The notes: generated by a model from the sequence alone, not told the origin. A DNA stretch of 64,000 bases from Hymenobacter ginkgonis (GCF_009755225.1 NZ_WQKZ01000001.1:1116001-1180000); one strand, 5' to 3'. Shown: positions 18,676 to 28,155, numbered from the stretch's first letter. Made by a program: numbers and translations.

Positions 18676-21014
18676 TATTGGATAACCTCGACCCAGCCTT
18701 TGTAGCGCCGGCCCGAGGTATAGGTGAGCAAGTAGTAGTACATGCCCGCCGTGCTCTCGCCCGACCAGCGGAAGTTGCGGTCGCCTGACTCATACACCAC
18801 GCGGCCCCAGCGCGAGAAAATTTTGATGCCTGCAAAGCGCGTATCGCAAAAATCGGGGGGTAGGCTAGCCATGGTAAAAACGCGGTTAGCCAAGTTGTTA
18901 CTAGTGGGCAAGATGAGGTTAGGCGGGGTAAATTCTACCGTATCGGGGCTCACGACCTCGAAGCGCACGGTGCGCGTTTGGGGCTGCGGCTGGCAAGTGG
19001 TTTCCTGCAACCGAAACGTGACGGTTAGCACCTGCGGCTTGCCGGCTACTACGCTGGCCGCATCGCAGCCGGGTAGCCACGAAAACGTGCCCGCTGCCTG
19101 CCCCGCAGGCCCGGCGGGCGCCGTGAAGGTCATGCCCGCCGCCGCCAGGTCGAAGCCCTGGCCGCTGGCCGTGAGCGCCAGCACGTCGCGGTCGGTATCG
19201 AGGCCCGCCAGGGTAGCCGTGTAGCGCTGGCCCAGCGGCAACCGAATAAGGGGCGGGTCGGTAGTGCCCGCGGCCACTGGCGGCAGCGTCGAGGTTAGCA
19301 CCGGCGGCTCGTTGCTGTAGTCGATGATAACGGGTATCGAGAGCAGTGGTGTTTGCTGTTTTTCGCCGCACGCCGTGGTCGAGGTCGCCATAAATAACAG
19401 CTGGCGCACCTGGCCGGGCGGCGTAGTAATGGCCCGGCAGTCGACGGGCCACGTAAAGCGCGCCCGGCGCTGGGTACCCACCTGCGCCTGCGGCACCAGC
19501 ACAGCGCCTAGCACATCGGGCGCGAAGCCAGTGCTGCCCGTCAGCGTAAACAACAGCGGGTCGCTGTCTAAGTCGGTAGCAATGAGGTCGAAAGCCAGCG
19601 TTTGGCCCGGCCGCACGTGCAGGGGTAGGGTAGGGCCGGCCGTGCTCACGAGCGTGGGCAGCACATTGGGCGTAGGCAGGGCAATGAAGGCAATGTGCAC
19701 CGTATCGCGCTTGGGCAGCGCGCAACCGTTGTCAGACACTAGCACATCAATGCGCCCTACCCCCCCTTTGGTATTGGTGCATTCCGGAAAGCAGAGGTTG
19801 GCCGTGAGCGTATCGGGCTGGCCGGCTGCGTGCACGGTGCCGCTGGTAGCGGTCGTGAACGTAGGCAGCGGCCCCGAATAATTCACGGCTCGCAAACTCA
19901 GGCTAAGCTGCGAGCTATTGTCGGGGTCGGTGAAGCGCAGGCGCACGCAGTGCGGCCCGCCCGGTACAATGCGCAGCGTGTCGCGGCCCGGCCGGTAAGC
20001 CACGTTGCCGGTGGGGTTGGGCAGCAGCACCAAGCTGGGCGCCGCATTCTTGGGGCAAGTCAGTACTTGTAGCTGGAAATCGCGGCGGGTTTCGCCAATT
20101 TTTTCGCCCTTGCGAAACTCCTGGCAGCGCACCCCAAACACAAACAAACCCTTCTTCATGGGCCGCACCGAGAGGCGCCCGGTGCGCGCGCCCACCGTGA
20201 GGGTGGGCGCCCCCGGAATCTGCGCCAGCGTGTTAATCTGGTAAGTGCCAATGGTATCACGCCACCGAATAAGCTGGTAAGGGGCCGAAAGCTGGCTGGG
20301 CAGCGTGGGGTTGGTGGGGGTAGTGTGGCCGTTGAGGGGCGTCACCATGTCGTACACCAGCGAGTCGCCATCGGGGTCCTGACCACCAAAATCGTAGGTA
20401 AACAACTCGCCCAGGCAAGCATAGTCGGCCAGCGGCGGAAAGATGCGCGGCGTCGAGTCGCGGAAGGTTTGGCCCCGCCGCACCACGGCCGGAAACTCCA
20501 GGTAAAACGCCTGCGCCGCATCGCCGGGCGCCACTATGTTGCTGATGGACAAGTTGCGACAGCAGCGCTCCACCGAGGCGTAGTAGCCCTGGCTAGCCGC
20601 GTAGGTAGCGGGCGACAGCTCCACGGTATTGCGGTAAATGAGCTGCCGCGTGCTCAGCGAGCCCACCGTACAGGCGGGGTTCGAGTAGTTAACAAACGTG
20701 TTGCTGACCAGCGGCAGCAGCACCGACGTGAGGCGCTGGTTGGTGGCCTTGTCGAAAATGCCGGCCGTCAGGCTCGCATCGAGGGCGCCGGGGCTGCCAT
20801 TTATGGCGTCAAAGTAGAGGTTGAGCGTCAGCTGATAGGTGTTGCCGCTCACGTACTGCAAGTCCATCTCGCCGCCTACAATGTGCGTGGCGTGGGCCGC
20901 CGGCAGATATAGAAAAAGCAAAGCCAGCAGCCCTAGCCAGCGGCCGGACCTGCGCGCCGTTGGGGTGGGTAGGGGCCGGCACAACGTAGTAAAAATCCAG
21001 TAAAAGAGCGTCAT
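18675..21014 (-). CDS. Surface protein with gliding-motility C-terminal domain
   Basis: A 779-aa exported protein. The ATG at 21014 opens a signal region with a long basic stretch before LLALLFLYLPAAHA; the mature part starts THIVGGEMDLQYV, a common beginning of such Bacteroidota proteins. The body is a series of Ig-like/cadherin-like beta domains with DPDGDSL and DLDSDPLLF calcium-type motifs. The C-terminal 85 residues match a CHU_C-type domain (FSRWGRVVYESGD, YYYLLTYTSGRRYKGWVEV), which directs type IX secretion and surface attachment. Repeated domains suggest an adhesin or surface-layer role. Confidence 0.87.
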   Translation of the reverse strand: MTLFYWIFTTLCRPLPTPTARRSGRWLGLLALLFLYLPAAHATHIVGGEMDLQYVSGNTYQLTLNLYFDAINGSPGALDASLTAGIFDKATNQRLTSVLLPLVSNTFVNYSNPACTVGSLSTRQLIYRNTVELSPATYAASQGYYASVERCCRNLSISNIVAPGDAAQAFYLEFPAVVRRGQTFRDSTPRIFPPLADYACLGELFTYDFGGQDPDGDSLVYDMVTPLNGHTTPTNPTLPSQLSAPYQLIRWRDTIGTYQINTLAQIPGAPTLTVGARTGRLSVRPMKKGLFVFGVRCQEFRKGEKIGETRRDFQLQVLTCPKNAAPSLVLLPNPTGNVAYRPGRDTLRIVPGGPHCVRLRFTDPDNSSQLSLSLRAVNYSGPLPTFTTATSGTVHAAGQPDTLTANLCFPECTNTKGGVGRIDVLVSDNGCALPKRDTVHIAFIALPTPNVLPTLVSTAGPTLPLHVRPGQTLAFDLIATDLDSDPLLFTLTGSTGFAPDVLGAVLVPQAQVGTQRRARFTWPVDCRAITTPPGQVRQLLFMATSTTACGEKQQTPLLSIPVIIDYSNEPPVLTSTLPPVAAGTTDPPLIRLPLGQRYTATLAGLDTDRDVLALTASGQGFDLAAAGMTFTAPAGPAGQAAGTFSWLPGCDAASVVAGKPQVLTVTFRLQETTCQPQPQTRTVRFEVVSPDTVEFTPPNLILPTSNNLANRVFTMASLPPDFCDTRFAGIKIFSRWGRVVYESGDRNFRWSGESTAGMYYYLLTYTSGRRYKGWVEVIQ

Positions 21015-21082
21015 ATGGTACTCGTTTAAGCAAAGGCAAAAGCAAACCTGGGGGATAAGCTGACGCCGGGCGTTTTTACTGC

Positions 21083-21090
21083 CGAAGATA
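21083..21090 (-). promoter_or_regulatory. Candidate -7 element of the surface protein gene
   Basis: On the minus strand this reads TATCTTCG, one mismatch from TAnnTTTG, 69 bases before the start of the gliding-type protein. The same octamer occurs on the other strand at 21130-21137, so the divergent genes may share a symmetrical promoter region. Confidence 0.35.
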
Positions 21091-21129
21091 CGTTGAAAAA
21101 GCCTGCTGTTGGGTGCGCGAGCGCGGCTG

Positions 21130-21137
21130 TATCTTCG
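21130..21137 (+). promoter_or_regulatory. Candidate -7 element of the M1 peptidase gene
   Basis: TATCTTCG, 46 bases before the chosen start. TTGG lies 17 bases upstream of it as a possible -33 box. Confidence 0.35.
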
Positions 21138-21183
21138 GGTTGGCCCCGGGCTTAACGTGGGGCTGTAAGCGTCAGTGTGTGAA

Positions 21184-23226
21184 GTGAAAAAGTATCTAGT
21201 GGGCCTGCTGTTGGGGCTAAGTTGCGGGCTGGTGCGGGCCCAGTCGGGGGCGCCCGCGGCGGTGGTACAGGCAGCCGCCCCTACACCGGCCGGGTTGGCG
21301 TGTGCCCAGGCGCACTGGCGCCAAGCAGCTGGCGCGCAGGCGGTGGCCACCGCCTCGGTGCGCCACCGCCAAAAAATGGACCGCTACGACGTGAAGTGGT
21401 ACAAGCTCGACCTGGCCCTCGAAAATAACTCGCGCGATGTGGCTGGCTCGGTGCTGCTGCGGGTGCGGGTAGGCGCGCAGGCCCTCGACTCGCTGGCCTT
21501 CGAGCTGTACCAAGCACCAGTAGGCTCGCTCGCGGGTACGGCCACGCTCCGCATCGATTCGGTGGTGGCGGGCGGGCGGCGCTCACTGGGCGTGCTGCGG
21601 CAGGGCAACGACGCCACCGCCGCCCTACCCCAGCCCGCGGCGGCCGGCACGTTGCTCGACGTGCGCATCTACTACCACGGCACAGCGCCCAACGGCAAGT
21701 CGGCGGCCATTGGCAACGGCTTCAACACCGCGGCCACGTATAGCCTGGGCGGCGTGGCCTACCCCTACAACGTTACCTGGAGCTTGTCGGAGCCGTTCTC
21801 GGCCCACGAGTGGTTTCCCTGCAAGCAGGTGCTCACCGACAAGGCCGATTCGTCGGCGGTGTCCGTTACTACCACCTTGCCCAATAAGGTGGGCTCCAAT
21901 GGCTTGCTGCGCCGCACCGTGCTGCTGCCTAATAATAAGGTGCGCTACGAGTGGAGCTCGCGCTACCCCATCGACTACTACCTCATTTCGGTGGCCGTGG
22001 CGCCCTACGTCGCGTATGCGGGCGCCGCTAACCCAGCGGGTGGGCCGCGGGTGCCCATCCTCAACTACGCCTACGACCAGCGCACCCTCGATTACTATAA
22101 AACGGAGTTTGACCGCATTCCGGGCTTTATAGAGAACTACTCTAACTTGGTGGGTACCTACTATTTTGCCCAAGAAAAGTACGGCCTAGCCCTGGCGCCC
22201 ATCGGCGGCGGCATGGAGCACCAAACCCTCACCACCCAAGACGGGCTAGACTTTACCCTCACCGCGCACGAGCTGTTTCACCAGTGGTTTGGCGACAACG
22301 CCACCTGCGCCTCGTGGGAGGACATTTGGCTGAACGAAGGCTTCGCCTCGTACGGCGAATACCTGTCGCTGCAAGCTTTCTCTACCCCCCTCGCCGCCCG
22401 CAAGTGGATGGATAATGCCCAGTTTCTGGCTCAAAGTTCCGCTTTCAGCACCCTGCGCGTGCCCGATACCACCAGCGTGGCCCGCATTTTTGACTACAAC
22501 ACCACTTATAAAAAAGGGGCTTCCGTGGTGCACTTGCTGCGCTACCTCTGCCACGACGACGCTCGTTTTTTCCGGGTGCTGCGCACGTACCAGCGGCAGT
22601 TTAGCGGCCGCCCCGCCCGCACCGCCGATTTGCAGCGTCTTTTTGAAGCCGAACTGGGCCAGCCGCTCGATTATTTCTTCGCGCAATGGTACCGGGGGCA
22701 GGGTTTTCCCATCTTCGACGTGCGCTGGAACCAAGCAGGGGCCAACCTGCTGCTGCACGTGGAAGAGCGGGTATTCGGCCCAGTCGGTGCCCCGGTTTTT
22801 CGCACCGAAGTCGATTATCAACTTACCTTTTTGGATGGGAGCACGCGCACCGTGCGCTTTAACCAAACGCAAGCTGGCCAAGACTTTACCCTGCCAGTAA
22901 GCGGCCTGGTAACCGCCATTGCCATCGACCCCGATGGGTGGCTGCCCGACGTGAACAGCACCGTGCAACGCGATGACCAATTGGGCCCACCTGCCGAATT
23001 TAGCTTGTACCCCAACCCTGCGCAGGACCAGTTGTTTATCAGCGGCTTATATGCCGACGCTACTGCCGAGGTCCTAAACGCAACTGGCCAGCGTGCGGCT
23101 CGCCAGCCGGTAAGCTATTTGCAGCCCCAGGTGTCGCTCCAGGGCCTGCGCCCCGGTTTTTACTGGCTGCGGCTGGTGGGGCACGGCGGCGAGGCGCTGG
23201 GCCAAGCCAAGTTTGTGAAGCAATAA
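21184..23226 (+). CDS. M1 family aminopeptidase with type IX sorting tail
   Basis: Secreted zinc aminopeptidase, 680 aa. The GTG at 21184 is followed directly by KKYLVGLLLGLSCGLVRAQ, a signal peptide; a GTG three codons earlier is the alternative. The active site is textbook: His362, Glu363 and His366 in HELFHQWFGDN and zinc ligand Glu385 in WLNEGFASY. The substrate loop reads GGGMEHQT, with His where many relatives have Asn. Residues about 595-680 are a type A type IX secretion domain (FSLYPNPAQDQLFISG through GQAKFVKQ). It should act at or beyond the outer surface. Confidence 0.93.
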   Translation: MKKYLVGLLLGLSCGLVRAQSGAPAAVVQAAAPTPAGLACAQAHWRQAAGAQAVATASVRHRQKMDRYDVKWYKLDLALENNSRDVAGSVLLRVRVGAQALDSLAFELYQAPVGSLAGTATLRIDSVVAGGRRSLGVLRQGNDATAALPQPAAAGTLLDVRIYYHGTAPNGKSAAIGNGFNTAATYSLGGVAYPYNVTWSLSEPFSAHEWFPCKQVLTDKADSSAVSVTTTLPNKVGSNGLLRRTVLLPNNKVRYEWSSRYPIDYYLISVAVAPYVAYAGAANPAGGPRVPILNYAYDQRTLDYYKTEFDRIPGFIENYSNLVGTYYFAQEKYGLALAPIGGGMEHQTLTTQDGLDFTLTAHELFHQWFGDNATCASWEDIWLNEGFASYGEYLSLQAFSTPLAARKWMDNAQFLAQSSAFSTLRVPDTTSVARIFDYNTTYKKGASVVHLLRYLCHDDARFFRVLRTYQRQFSGRPARTADLQRLFEAELGQPLDYFFAQWYRGQGFPIFDVRWNQAGANLLLHVEERVFGPVGAPVFRTEVDYQLTFLDGSTRTVRFNQTQAGQDFTLPVSGLVTAIAIDPDGWLPDVNSTVQRDDQLGPPAEFSLYPNPAQDQLFISGLYADATAEVLNATGQRAARQPVSYLQPQVSLQGLRPGFYWLRLVGHGGEALGQAKFVKQ

Positions 23227-23255
23227 GCCGTTGCAAAGCGCACCGCTGGCGGGCG

Positions 23256-23903
23256 CTACGCGTGGGCCCCGTAGTAGGCGGCCACCTTTTTGCGGGTGGC
23301 GGCGTCGGCCGCGGGCTCATCAAAGAGGTCGCTCAGCAAGCTATCGAACGACTTGGGTGCCGTGAAATGGTCCTCGCGTACGGCGTTAGTGGTGAGGCGA
23401 ATGAAGAATGGCCGGCCGTTCACACCCACCAAGTCCAGGGTGATGAGGCCGTAGCGCTGGTCGCAGCGGCCGCTCAGGGAGCAGTCGGTGGGATTGGGTT
23501 TGAAAAACTGCTTGACGGCAATTTCCTGGTGCTGCTCGTGGTGGCGCTGGCGGCGGTCGTGGCAGGCGCGGTGGTAGCCCAAAGCCGCAATGCGCTCGCC
23601 CAGCAGCTGGTACAAATGCTGGAAATTGCCCGGCCCAATGCTGTCATCGTAGAAGAACAGGCCGCCTTGGCGGCCCTCTTCGCGCAGCAGCTCTACGCGC
23701 AGGCCGCGGCGGCCGCCGGCCCCCCCTTTGCGCAGGTGGTAGGCCTTAAAGTAAGGCCCCAGCCAGTTCTGATACACGCGCTCCGTTACCCAGGCTTGGT
23801 GCTGCCGGGCCTGCTCGGGCGTGGGCTCGCTAGCGGGCTGCCAGGTAGGCGCCGCCGCGCCGCCGCGCCGCTGAAAAAGCTGTTGGATAAACTGTAACAC
23901 CAC
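23256..23903 (-). CDS. Hypothetical soluble protein
   Basis: A 215-aa protein, no signal peptide and no membrane helix. I know no family for it. It contains a His/Arg-rich stretch (RACHDRRQRHHEQHQE), a Cys pair (DCSLSGRC) and a well-ordered C-terminal half (YGLITLDLVGVNGRPFFIRL). The start is GTG; two adjacent GTG codons are possible. Only ten bases upstream lies CTTTTG, a -7-like element, which would leave almost no leader. Confidence 0.6.
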   Translation of the reverse strand: MVLQFIQQLFQRRGGAAAPTWQPASEPTPEQARQHQAWVTERVYQNWLGPYFKAYHLRKGGAGGRRGLRVELLREEGRQGGLFFYDDSIGPGNFQHLYQLLGERIAALGYHRACHDRRQRHHEQHQEIAVKQFFKPNPTDCSLSGRCDQRYGLITLDLVGVNGRPFFIRLTTNAVREDHFTAPKSFDSLLSDLFDEPAADAATRKKVAAYYGAHA

Positions 23904-23987
23904 AAAAGTCGGATAAGCCGAGGTATTTCAAAAACACCCGCCCCGGCAAATAGTTTCGGCGGCCTGCTCGCCAGCTGACCAAAAAAA

Positions 23988-24019
23988 CAGCGCCTCTTCC
24001 ACTCGGGAAGAAGGCGCTG
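23988..24019 (-). terminator. Rho-independent terminator of the DUF2147 gene
   Basis: On the minus strand, CAGCGCCTTCTTCCC pairs with GGAAGAGGCGCTG and is followed by seven T. It lies 29 bases after the DUF2147 stop. Confidence 0.85.
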
Positions 24020-24047
24020 CCTGGGCCAGCGGCCCGGAAAAAGGAGG

Positions 24048-24491
24048 TTATTTCACCCGCGTCCACGTCTGCGACTTGCCGATGAGCGAAAAGCCGATGT
24101 AGCCCTTCACTTCCATGGTGTTGGCGCTTTCCAGTTTCATGTAGCACGAGTAAGTCTTGCCACTTTCAGGGTCGTATATTTTGCCATTATCCCACTTGTT
24201 ATCACCATCATAGCTGAAGTCCTGCATGAAAACCAGGCCCAGGCGCGGGCGGGTGCGCAGCTTAGGCTCCGGGTTTTTGGTATCGAGCTTGGGCTTGCCA
24301 GTTTCGGGGTCGTTAGGCACGGTCAGGGTCACAATTTTGCCGCACAATTTTTCGCCGCACTTGTAGATTTCAAAGGTTGCTTTTTTCTCGGCATTGGTCC
24401 ACACGCCCAGTGGGGTGAGGGTTTGGGCTTGCGCTTGGAAGCTGGCGGCCCCCAACAGGAGTGCCATGAGCAACAAGAAAGATTTGTACAT
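24048..24491 (-). CDS. DUF2147 family exported protein
   Basis: A 147-aa protein with a signal peptide (MYKSFLLLMALLLGAA to AQAQ) and one DUF2147 domain. Typical parts are GVWTNAEKKATFEIYKCGEKLCGKIV near the start, DGKIYDPESG-like NGKIYDPESGKTY, and GYIGFSLIGKSQTWTRV at the end. The family is widespread and lacks a proven function. It is transcribed alone and ends in a good terminator. Confidence 0.88.
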   Translation of the reverse strand: MYKSFLLLMALLLGAASFQAQAQTLTPLGVWTNAEKKATFEIYKCGEKLCGKIVTLTVPNDPETGKPKLDTKNPEPKLRTRPRLGLVFMQDFSYDGDNKWDNGKIYDPESGKTYSCYMKLESANTMEVKGYIGFSLIGKSQTWTRVK

Positions 24492-25159
24492 CGTTGAAAA
24501 TGAAGGGATAGTGAAGGGTGGAGAAGAGGGGCCTGCGAAGCACCGGATGGGGGGCCAGCTTAGGAAGGCAATTATACGGCCAGATTCCTTAGGGCTGCGG
24601 GGAGGGGTAGGGGCCGGGCCGAGCCAGCAGCGGAGGAGGCTAGCACAAAAAATAGGCCGCCACGCTGCAATTAATGCGCTTGATAGTCAGAGAAATGCTA
24701 AAAAATGTAGCCCAGAGCCCCAGAAATACTTGCGAAAGCTTTGAACCTAAGCCCCCGCAACTAACTTTACTAACCAGTAGCGAGTGCTACGGCCCCGCTC
24801 AAGCCGCCCTAAATTGCTGGGAAGCGCGAGCGAGGTTATCTGGAACCAAAAGAAAGGAGGTACAAAATGTCTAGTAGTCCCAACCAAATCCTGCCGAGCC
24901 TGTCCAATGTAGTACGCCTCACCGCCGTACTCGCCTAACACACAGCTCGGCGGAGGGCGCTGCGGTATCGCGGCCCCCTTTCGTTGGACAGGTCTTACTG
25001 TGAGACGTCGGCGCTGTACCCCAGCGTTGTCGCTCGGTAAGATTTGAAGGATTAGATGCCCGGTTAGCCCGGCGGCGCTCGTAAGAGCCTGCCATGGCCA
25101 ACCGGGCATCGTTGCGTTTAAGCGGGTCGGTTTGCTTAGGTAAACCAGCTTGCCCCGCC
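24492..25159. other. 668-base stretch without a clear gene
   Basis: No frame here reads as a convincing protein on either strand. It includes an AGGAGG site seven bases before an ATG at 24867 that opens a 23-codon frame (MSSSPNQILPSLSNVVR and so on, stop at 24936-24938). It also includes a hairpin with arms 25055-25069 and 25096-25110 (14 of 15 pair). Both could belong to an untranslated RNA or a leftover of a lost gene. Confidence 0.45.
25055..25110. other. Imperfect 15-bp hairpin downstream of the NlpC/P60 gene
   Basis: Arms GATGCCCGGTTAGCC and GGCCAACCGGGCATC pair at 14 of 15 positions around a 26-base loop. It lies 50 bases after the NlpC/P60 stop on the minus strand and lacks a T run. 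The length and lack of an anticodon arm rule out a tRNA. Confidence 0.5.
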
Positions 25160-26131
25160 TTACCCTCTGGCAGACTTGGCCGGGGCTTTGGCTGCCGGGC
25201 GGCGCTTGGCCGAAGGTTTAGCTTTGGTTGCTGGCCGTGGGGCTGGTTTGGTAGGCTTCGCGCGGGAAGCGGGGCGCCGGGTAGGCGCCATTTTGTGGGC
25301 CGGTGCGGCGGGAGGGGGGTAGGCTTTGCGCTTAGCCGTAGTTTGAGAGGCACGAGGAGCGGGCGCCCGCACTGGCAGCGGGGCCACGCGGGTAGGCGGG
25401 TGCGAGGCGGTAATGACGGCCTTCACCGCTTCGGCCGGGGGTAGGGGCAGCGCAGCTACGGCGCCGGCTGGGTGCACGGTGGCCTGCATCACCGCCCGCG
25501 CGGCCGCACTGCGAGCAGCCGCGTTTTCGGCGTTGCGGCCGGCTGGGCCGTTGCTCAGCACCCGGCGCACCTGCATAAAGCGCCGCTCGTAGCCGGAACC
25601 TTCGACCTGGCTGACTTTTACGCCTGATTCGCGCGCGGCCGAGGAGGCGTGCACAAAACGCAGCGGGGTTTCGCCCAGCGCCGAAATAACGATGCCCGCG
25701 TGGCCGGGTGTGGTACTGGTGGCCGCCGTGCCGGTAAATACTACAATATCACCGGGCTGCGCCTGAGCGCGCCCTACTGGCTGGCCCGCGTCGATGAGCA
25801 AGGCCGTGGAGTGGGAGGTAGGCACCCCAAACCGCCCGAACACATACTGAATAAACCCCGAGCAGTCGAACCCCGTGGCCGGGCTGATGCCCGCGTAGGT
25901 ATACCGGGTGCCCGCCTGGGCCAGCGCAAACCGCACGATGCTGTCGGCGCGCGGGGTTGGCTGCGCGGAGGAGGGTAGGGCGGCCCGGCGCTCAGCTACC
26001 AGCAGCACGGGCAGGGCCGCGGGCGCAGTTGGCTGGGCAGCCGTGGTGCTGGTAGCTGAGCGCCGGTAGAGCCAGCCACCGACCAGCACAGCCGCTAGCA
26101 GAGTGCCAAAAATCAACCAGATAGCACGCAT
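25160..26131 (-). CDS. NlpC/P60 family peptidase with basic tail
   Basis: Probable D-Glu-meso-DAP-type wall endopeptidase, 323 aa. The ATG at 26131 opens a membrane anchor (AIWLIFGTLLAAVLVGGWLY). The NlpC/P60 domain, about residues 60-185, has catalytic Cys90 in GFDCSGFIQ and His in TPGHAGIVI, with HAS following. After residue 220 the protein becomes a disordered, Pro/Ala/Lys-rich tail (AKPTKPAPRPATKAKP) of more than 80 residues, unusual for the family. Such a basic tail could bind anionic wall polymers, which is inference. Confidence 0.88.
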   Translation of the reverse strand: MRAIWLIFGTLLAAVLVGGWLYRRSATSTTAAQPTAPAALPVLLVAERRAALPSSAQPTPRADSIVRFALAQAGTRYTYAGISPATGFDCSGFIQYVFGRFGVPTSHSTALLIDAGQPVGRAQAQPGDIVVFTGTAATSTTPGHAGIVISALGETPLRFVHASSAARESGVKVSQVEGSGYERRFMQVRRVLSNGPAGRNAENAAARSAAARAVMQATVHPAGAVAALPLPPAEAVKAVITASHPPTRVAPLPVRAPAPRASQTTAKRKAYPPPAAPAHKMAPTRRPASRAKPTKPAPRPATKAKPSAKRRPAAKAPAKSARG

Positions 26132-26240
26132 AAAAGCAATAATAGCAACGGAACTGGCCAACTTAACGGCCGGCCCGCGCCGCAGGTTGGCCGGGCGCGG
26201 TAGTTAGGCGTAGCGGGGCGCGCGTTGTTTCTTTGCGCAT

Positions 26241-28112
26241 ATGCTTGAAACTGCTTCTGCTTTTGGCCGCGCCGCGCTCGTGGCGGGCCTACTGGCGGCC
26301 GTGCCCGCCGCCGCCCAAACTAAGGTAAAAACGAAGGTAAAACCCGGCTCCGCCAAAGCTGCTGCCCCGGCCACTGGCGCCGCCGGCACGCCCGTGCTGC
26401 GCTACACGCTGGCCATGCCTGCCCCCCAAACCCACTACTTCGAGGTGAAGATGGAGCTGCGGGGCTTTGGCCAGGACTACACCGACCTGAAAATGCCGGT
26501 GTGGGCGCCGGGCTCGTACCTGGTGCGCGAGTTTGCGCGGCACGTCGAGCGCCTGCAAGCCACGGCGGGCGGCCAGCCGCTGACGGTGGAGAAAATCGAC
26601 AAGAACACCTGGCGCGTGCGCCACCCGCAGCAGGGCAGCTTTCAGGTGAGCTACGGCGTGTACGCCTACGAGCTGAGCGTGCGCACGAGCTTCATCGACG
26701 CCGACCACGGCTTTGCGCTGGGCAGCAGCATCTTTATGTACCCGGCCGCGAATAAGGACCTCGCCAGCCAGGTAACGGTGCAGCCCGCCGCCGGCTGGCC
26801 CACCGTGAGTACGGCCTTGCGCCCGGTGCCGGGGATGCAAAAATTTGTGTATCAATCGGCTAGCTACGACGAGCTAGCCGACTCACCCATCGAAATCGGC
26901 ACCCAGAAAGTGCTGAATTTCACCGCCAACAATACGCCGCACCAAGTGGCCATGTACGGCCCCTTCACCGCCGACGAGCCCCGCCTGCTGGCCGACATGA
27001 AGAAAGTGACCGAGGAAGCCCAGCGCGTGGTGGGCCAAAACCCCCTCGACCACTACCTCTTTATTGTGCACAACACTGAGGCCGGCGGCGGGGGCCTCGA
27101 ACACCTCTACTCGACCACTCTGGGCGCCCGGCCCGGCACCTACGGCAACGACGTGAGCTACAAGAACTTCCTGCGCCTGGCGGCCCACGAGTACTTCCAC
27201 CTCTGGAACGTGAAGCGCATTCGGCCCATTGCGCTGGGGCCGTTTGACTACGACCACGAGAACTACACGCACATGCTGTGGGTGAGCGAAGGCCAGACCG
27301 AGTACATGGCCAACCAGATAACCCAGCGCGCGGGTTTCTACACGGCCCAGCAGTACTACGACCAGCTGGCCACGGTGCTGACGGGCGTGGAAAACCAGCC
27401 TGGCAATAAGCTCCAGCCCGTAGCCATGGCCAGCTTCGATGCCTGGATTCGGGCTTACCGGCCCGATGAGAACTCTAAGAATTCGGAAATCAGCTACTAC
27501 GACAAAGGCGAGATGGTGGGCATGGTGCTCGACCTGATGATAGTGCAGGCCAGCAACGGCCAGAAGCACCTCGACGACGTGTTCCGGCTGCTGTATGACA
27601 AGTATTACAAGGGCCTGAAGCGCGGCTTTACCGACCAGGAATACCAGGATGCCGTGGCGCAGGTGGCCGGCCGGCGGTTCGACGACTTTTTCCAGACCTA
27701 CGTGTACGGCGCCCGCACCCTCGACTACGCTACCGCCCTGGGCTACGTGGGCCTGGCCCTCAACACCGGCACCAGCCCCAACGGCAGCCTGGGCGCCACC
27801 ATCTCTAACAAAAATGGCCACTACGTGGTGACGTACGTGAAGCGCGACGGCACTGCCTGGAATGGTGGTCTGAACGTGAACGACGAGATTTTGCAGCTCA
27901 ACGGCGCCGCACCCACCGACGAGGCCGTGAAGCAGGCCCTCTTTGCCTCGGCGCCCAACGCCGCCCTCAAACTTCAGGTGAAGCACGGCGCCCTTACCCA
28001 CGAGCTGAATTTGACGCTCCAGCCCGAGCCCGACCGCGCCTACCAGATTCAGCCCGTAGCAAATCCTACCCCCGACCAATTGCGCCTGCTGGCGAAGTGG
28101 CTGGGTAAGTAG
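26241..28112 (+). CDS. M61 family peptidase with PDZ domain
   Basis: Glycyl-aminopeptidase-like zinc peptidase, 623 aa, exported by a signal peptide (ALVAGLLAAVPAAAQ). The M61 hallmark HEYFHLWNVKRIRP carries the zinc pair His316 and His320 with Glu317, and SEGQTEYMA supplies the third ligand. The N-terminal beta domain (about residues 50-230) is typical. A PDZ domain fills about residues 505-600 (GGLNVNDEILQLNGAAP). The CTTTG immediately before the ATG suggests a very short leader. A strong terminator follows. Confidence 0.92.
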   Translation: MLETASAFGRAALVAGLLAAVPAAAQTKVKTKVKPGSAKAAAPATGAAGTPVLRYTLAMPAPQTHYFEVKMELRGFGQDYTDLKMPVWAPGSYLVREFARHVERLQATAGGQPLTVEKIDKNTWRVRHPQQGSFQVSYGVYAYELSVRTSFIDADHGFALGSSIFMYPAANKDLASQVTVQPAAGWPTVSTALRPVPGMQKFVYQSASYDELADSPIEIGTQKVLNFTANNTPHQVAMYGPFTADEPRLLADMKKVTEEAQRVVGQNPLDHYLFIVHNTEAGGGGLEHLYSTTLGARPGTYGNDVSYKNFLRLAAHEYFHLWNVKRIRPIALGPFDYDHENYTHMLWVSEGQTEYMANQITQRAGFYTAQQYYDQLATVLTGVENQPGNKLQPVAMASFDAWIRAYRPDENSKNSEISYYDKGEMVGMVLDLMIVQASNGQKHLDDVFRLLYDKYYKGLKRGFTDQEYQDAVAQVAGRRFDDFFQTYVYGARTLDYATALGYVGLALNTGTSPNGSLGATISNKNGHYVVTYVKRDGTAWNGGLNVNDEILQLNGAAPTDEAVKQALFASAPNAALKLQVKHGALTHELNLTLQPEPDRAYQIQPVANPTPDQLRLLAKWLGK

Positions 28113-28155
28113 CCCGCTGCGCGGCGCTCAGTTAGCCAAGCACATAGGTAGGTAA

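Noticed and set aside
24747..25109. 120-codon minus-strand frame in the empty interval
   Set aside because: It crosses the hairpin and the strong ribosome site, has no start signal, and resembles no family, although GEYGGEAYYIGQARQD looks protein-like.
25055..25110. Possible tRNA-like fold
   Set aside because: Only 56 bases, no anticodon arm and no T-arm motif.
26883..28079. 398-codon minus-strand frame
   Set aside because: It lies inside the M61 peptidase gene, whose active-site motifs are intact; the frame is a mirror of high-GC codon use.
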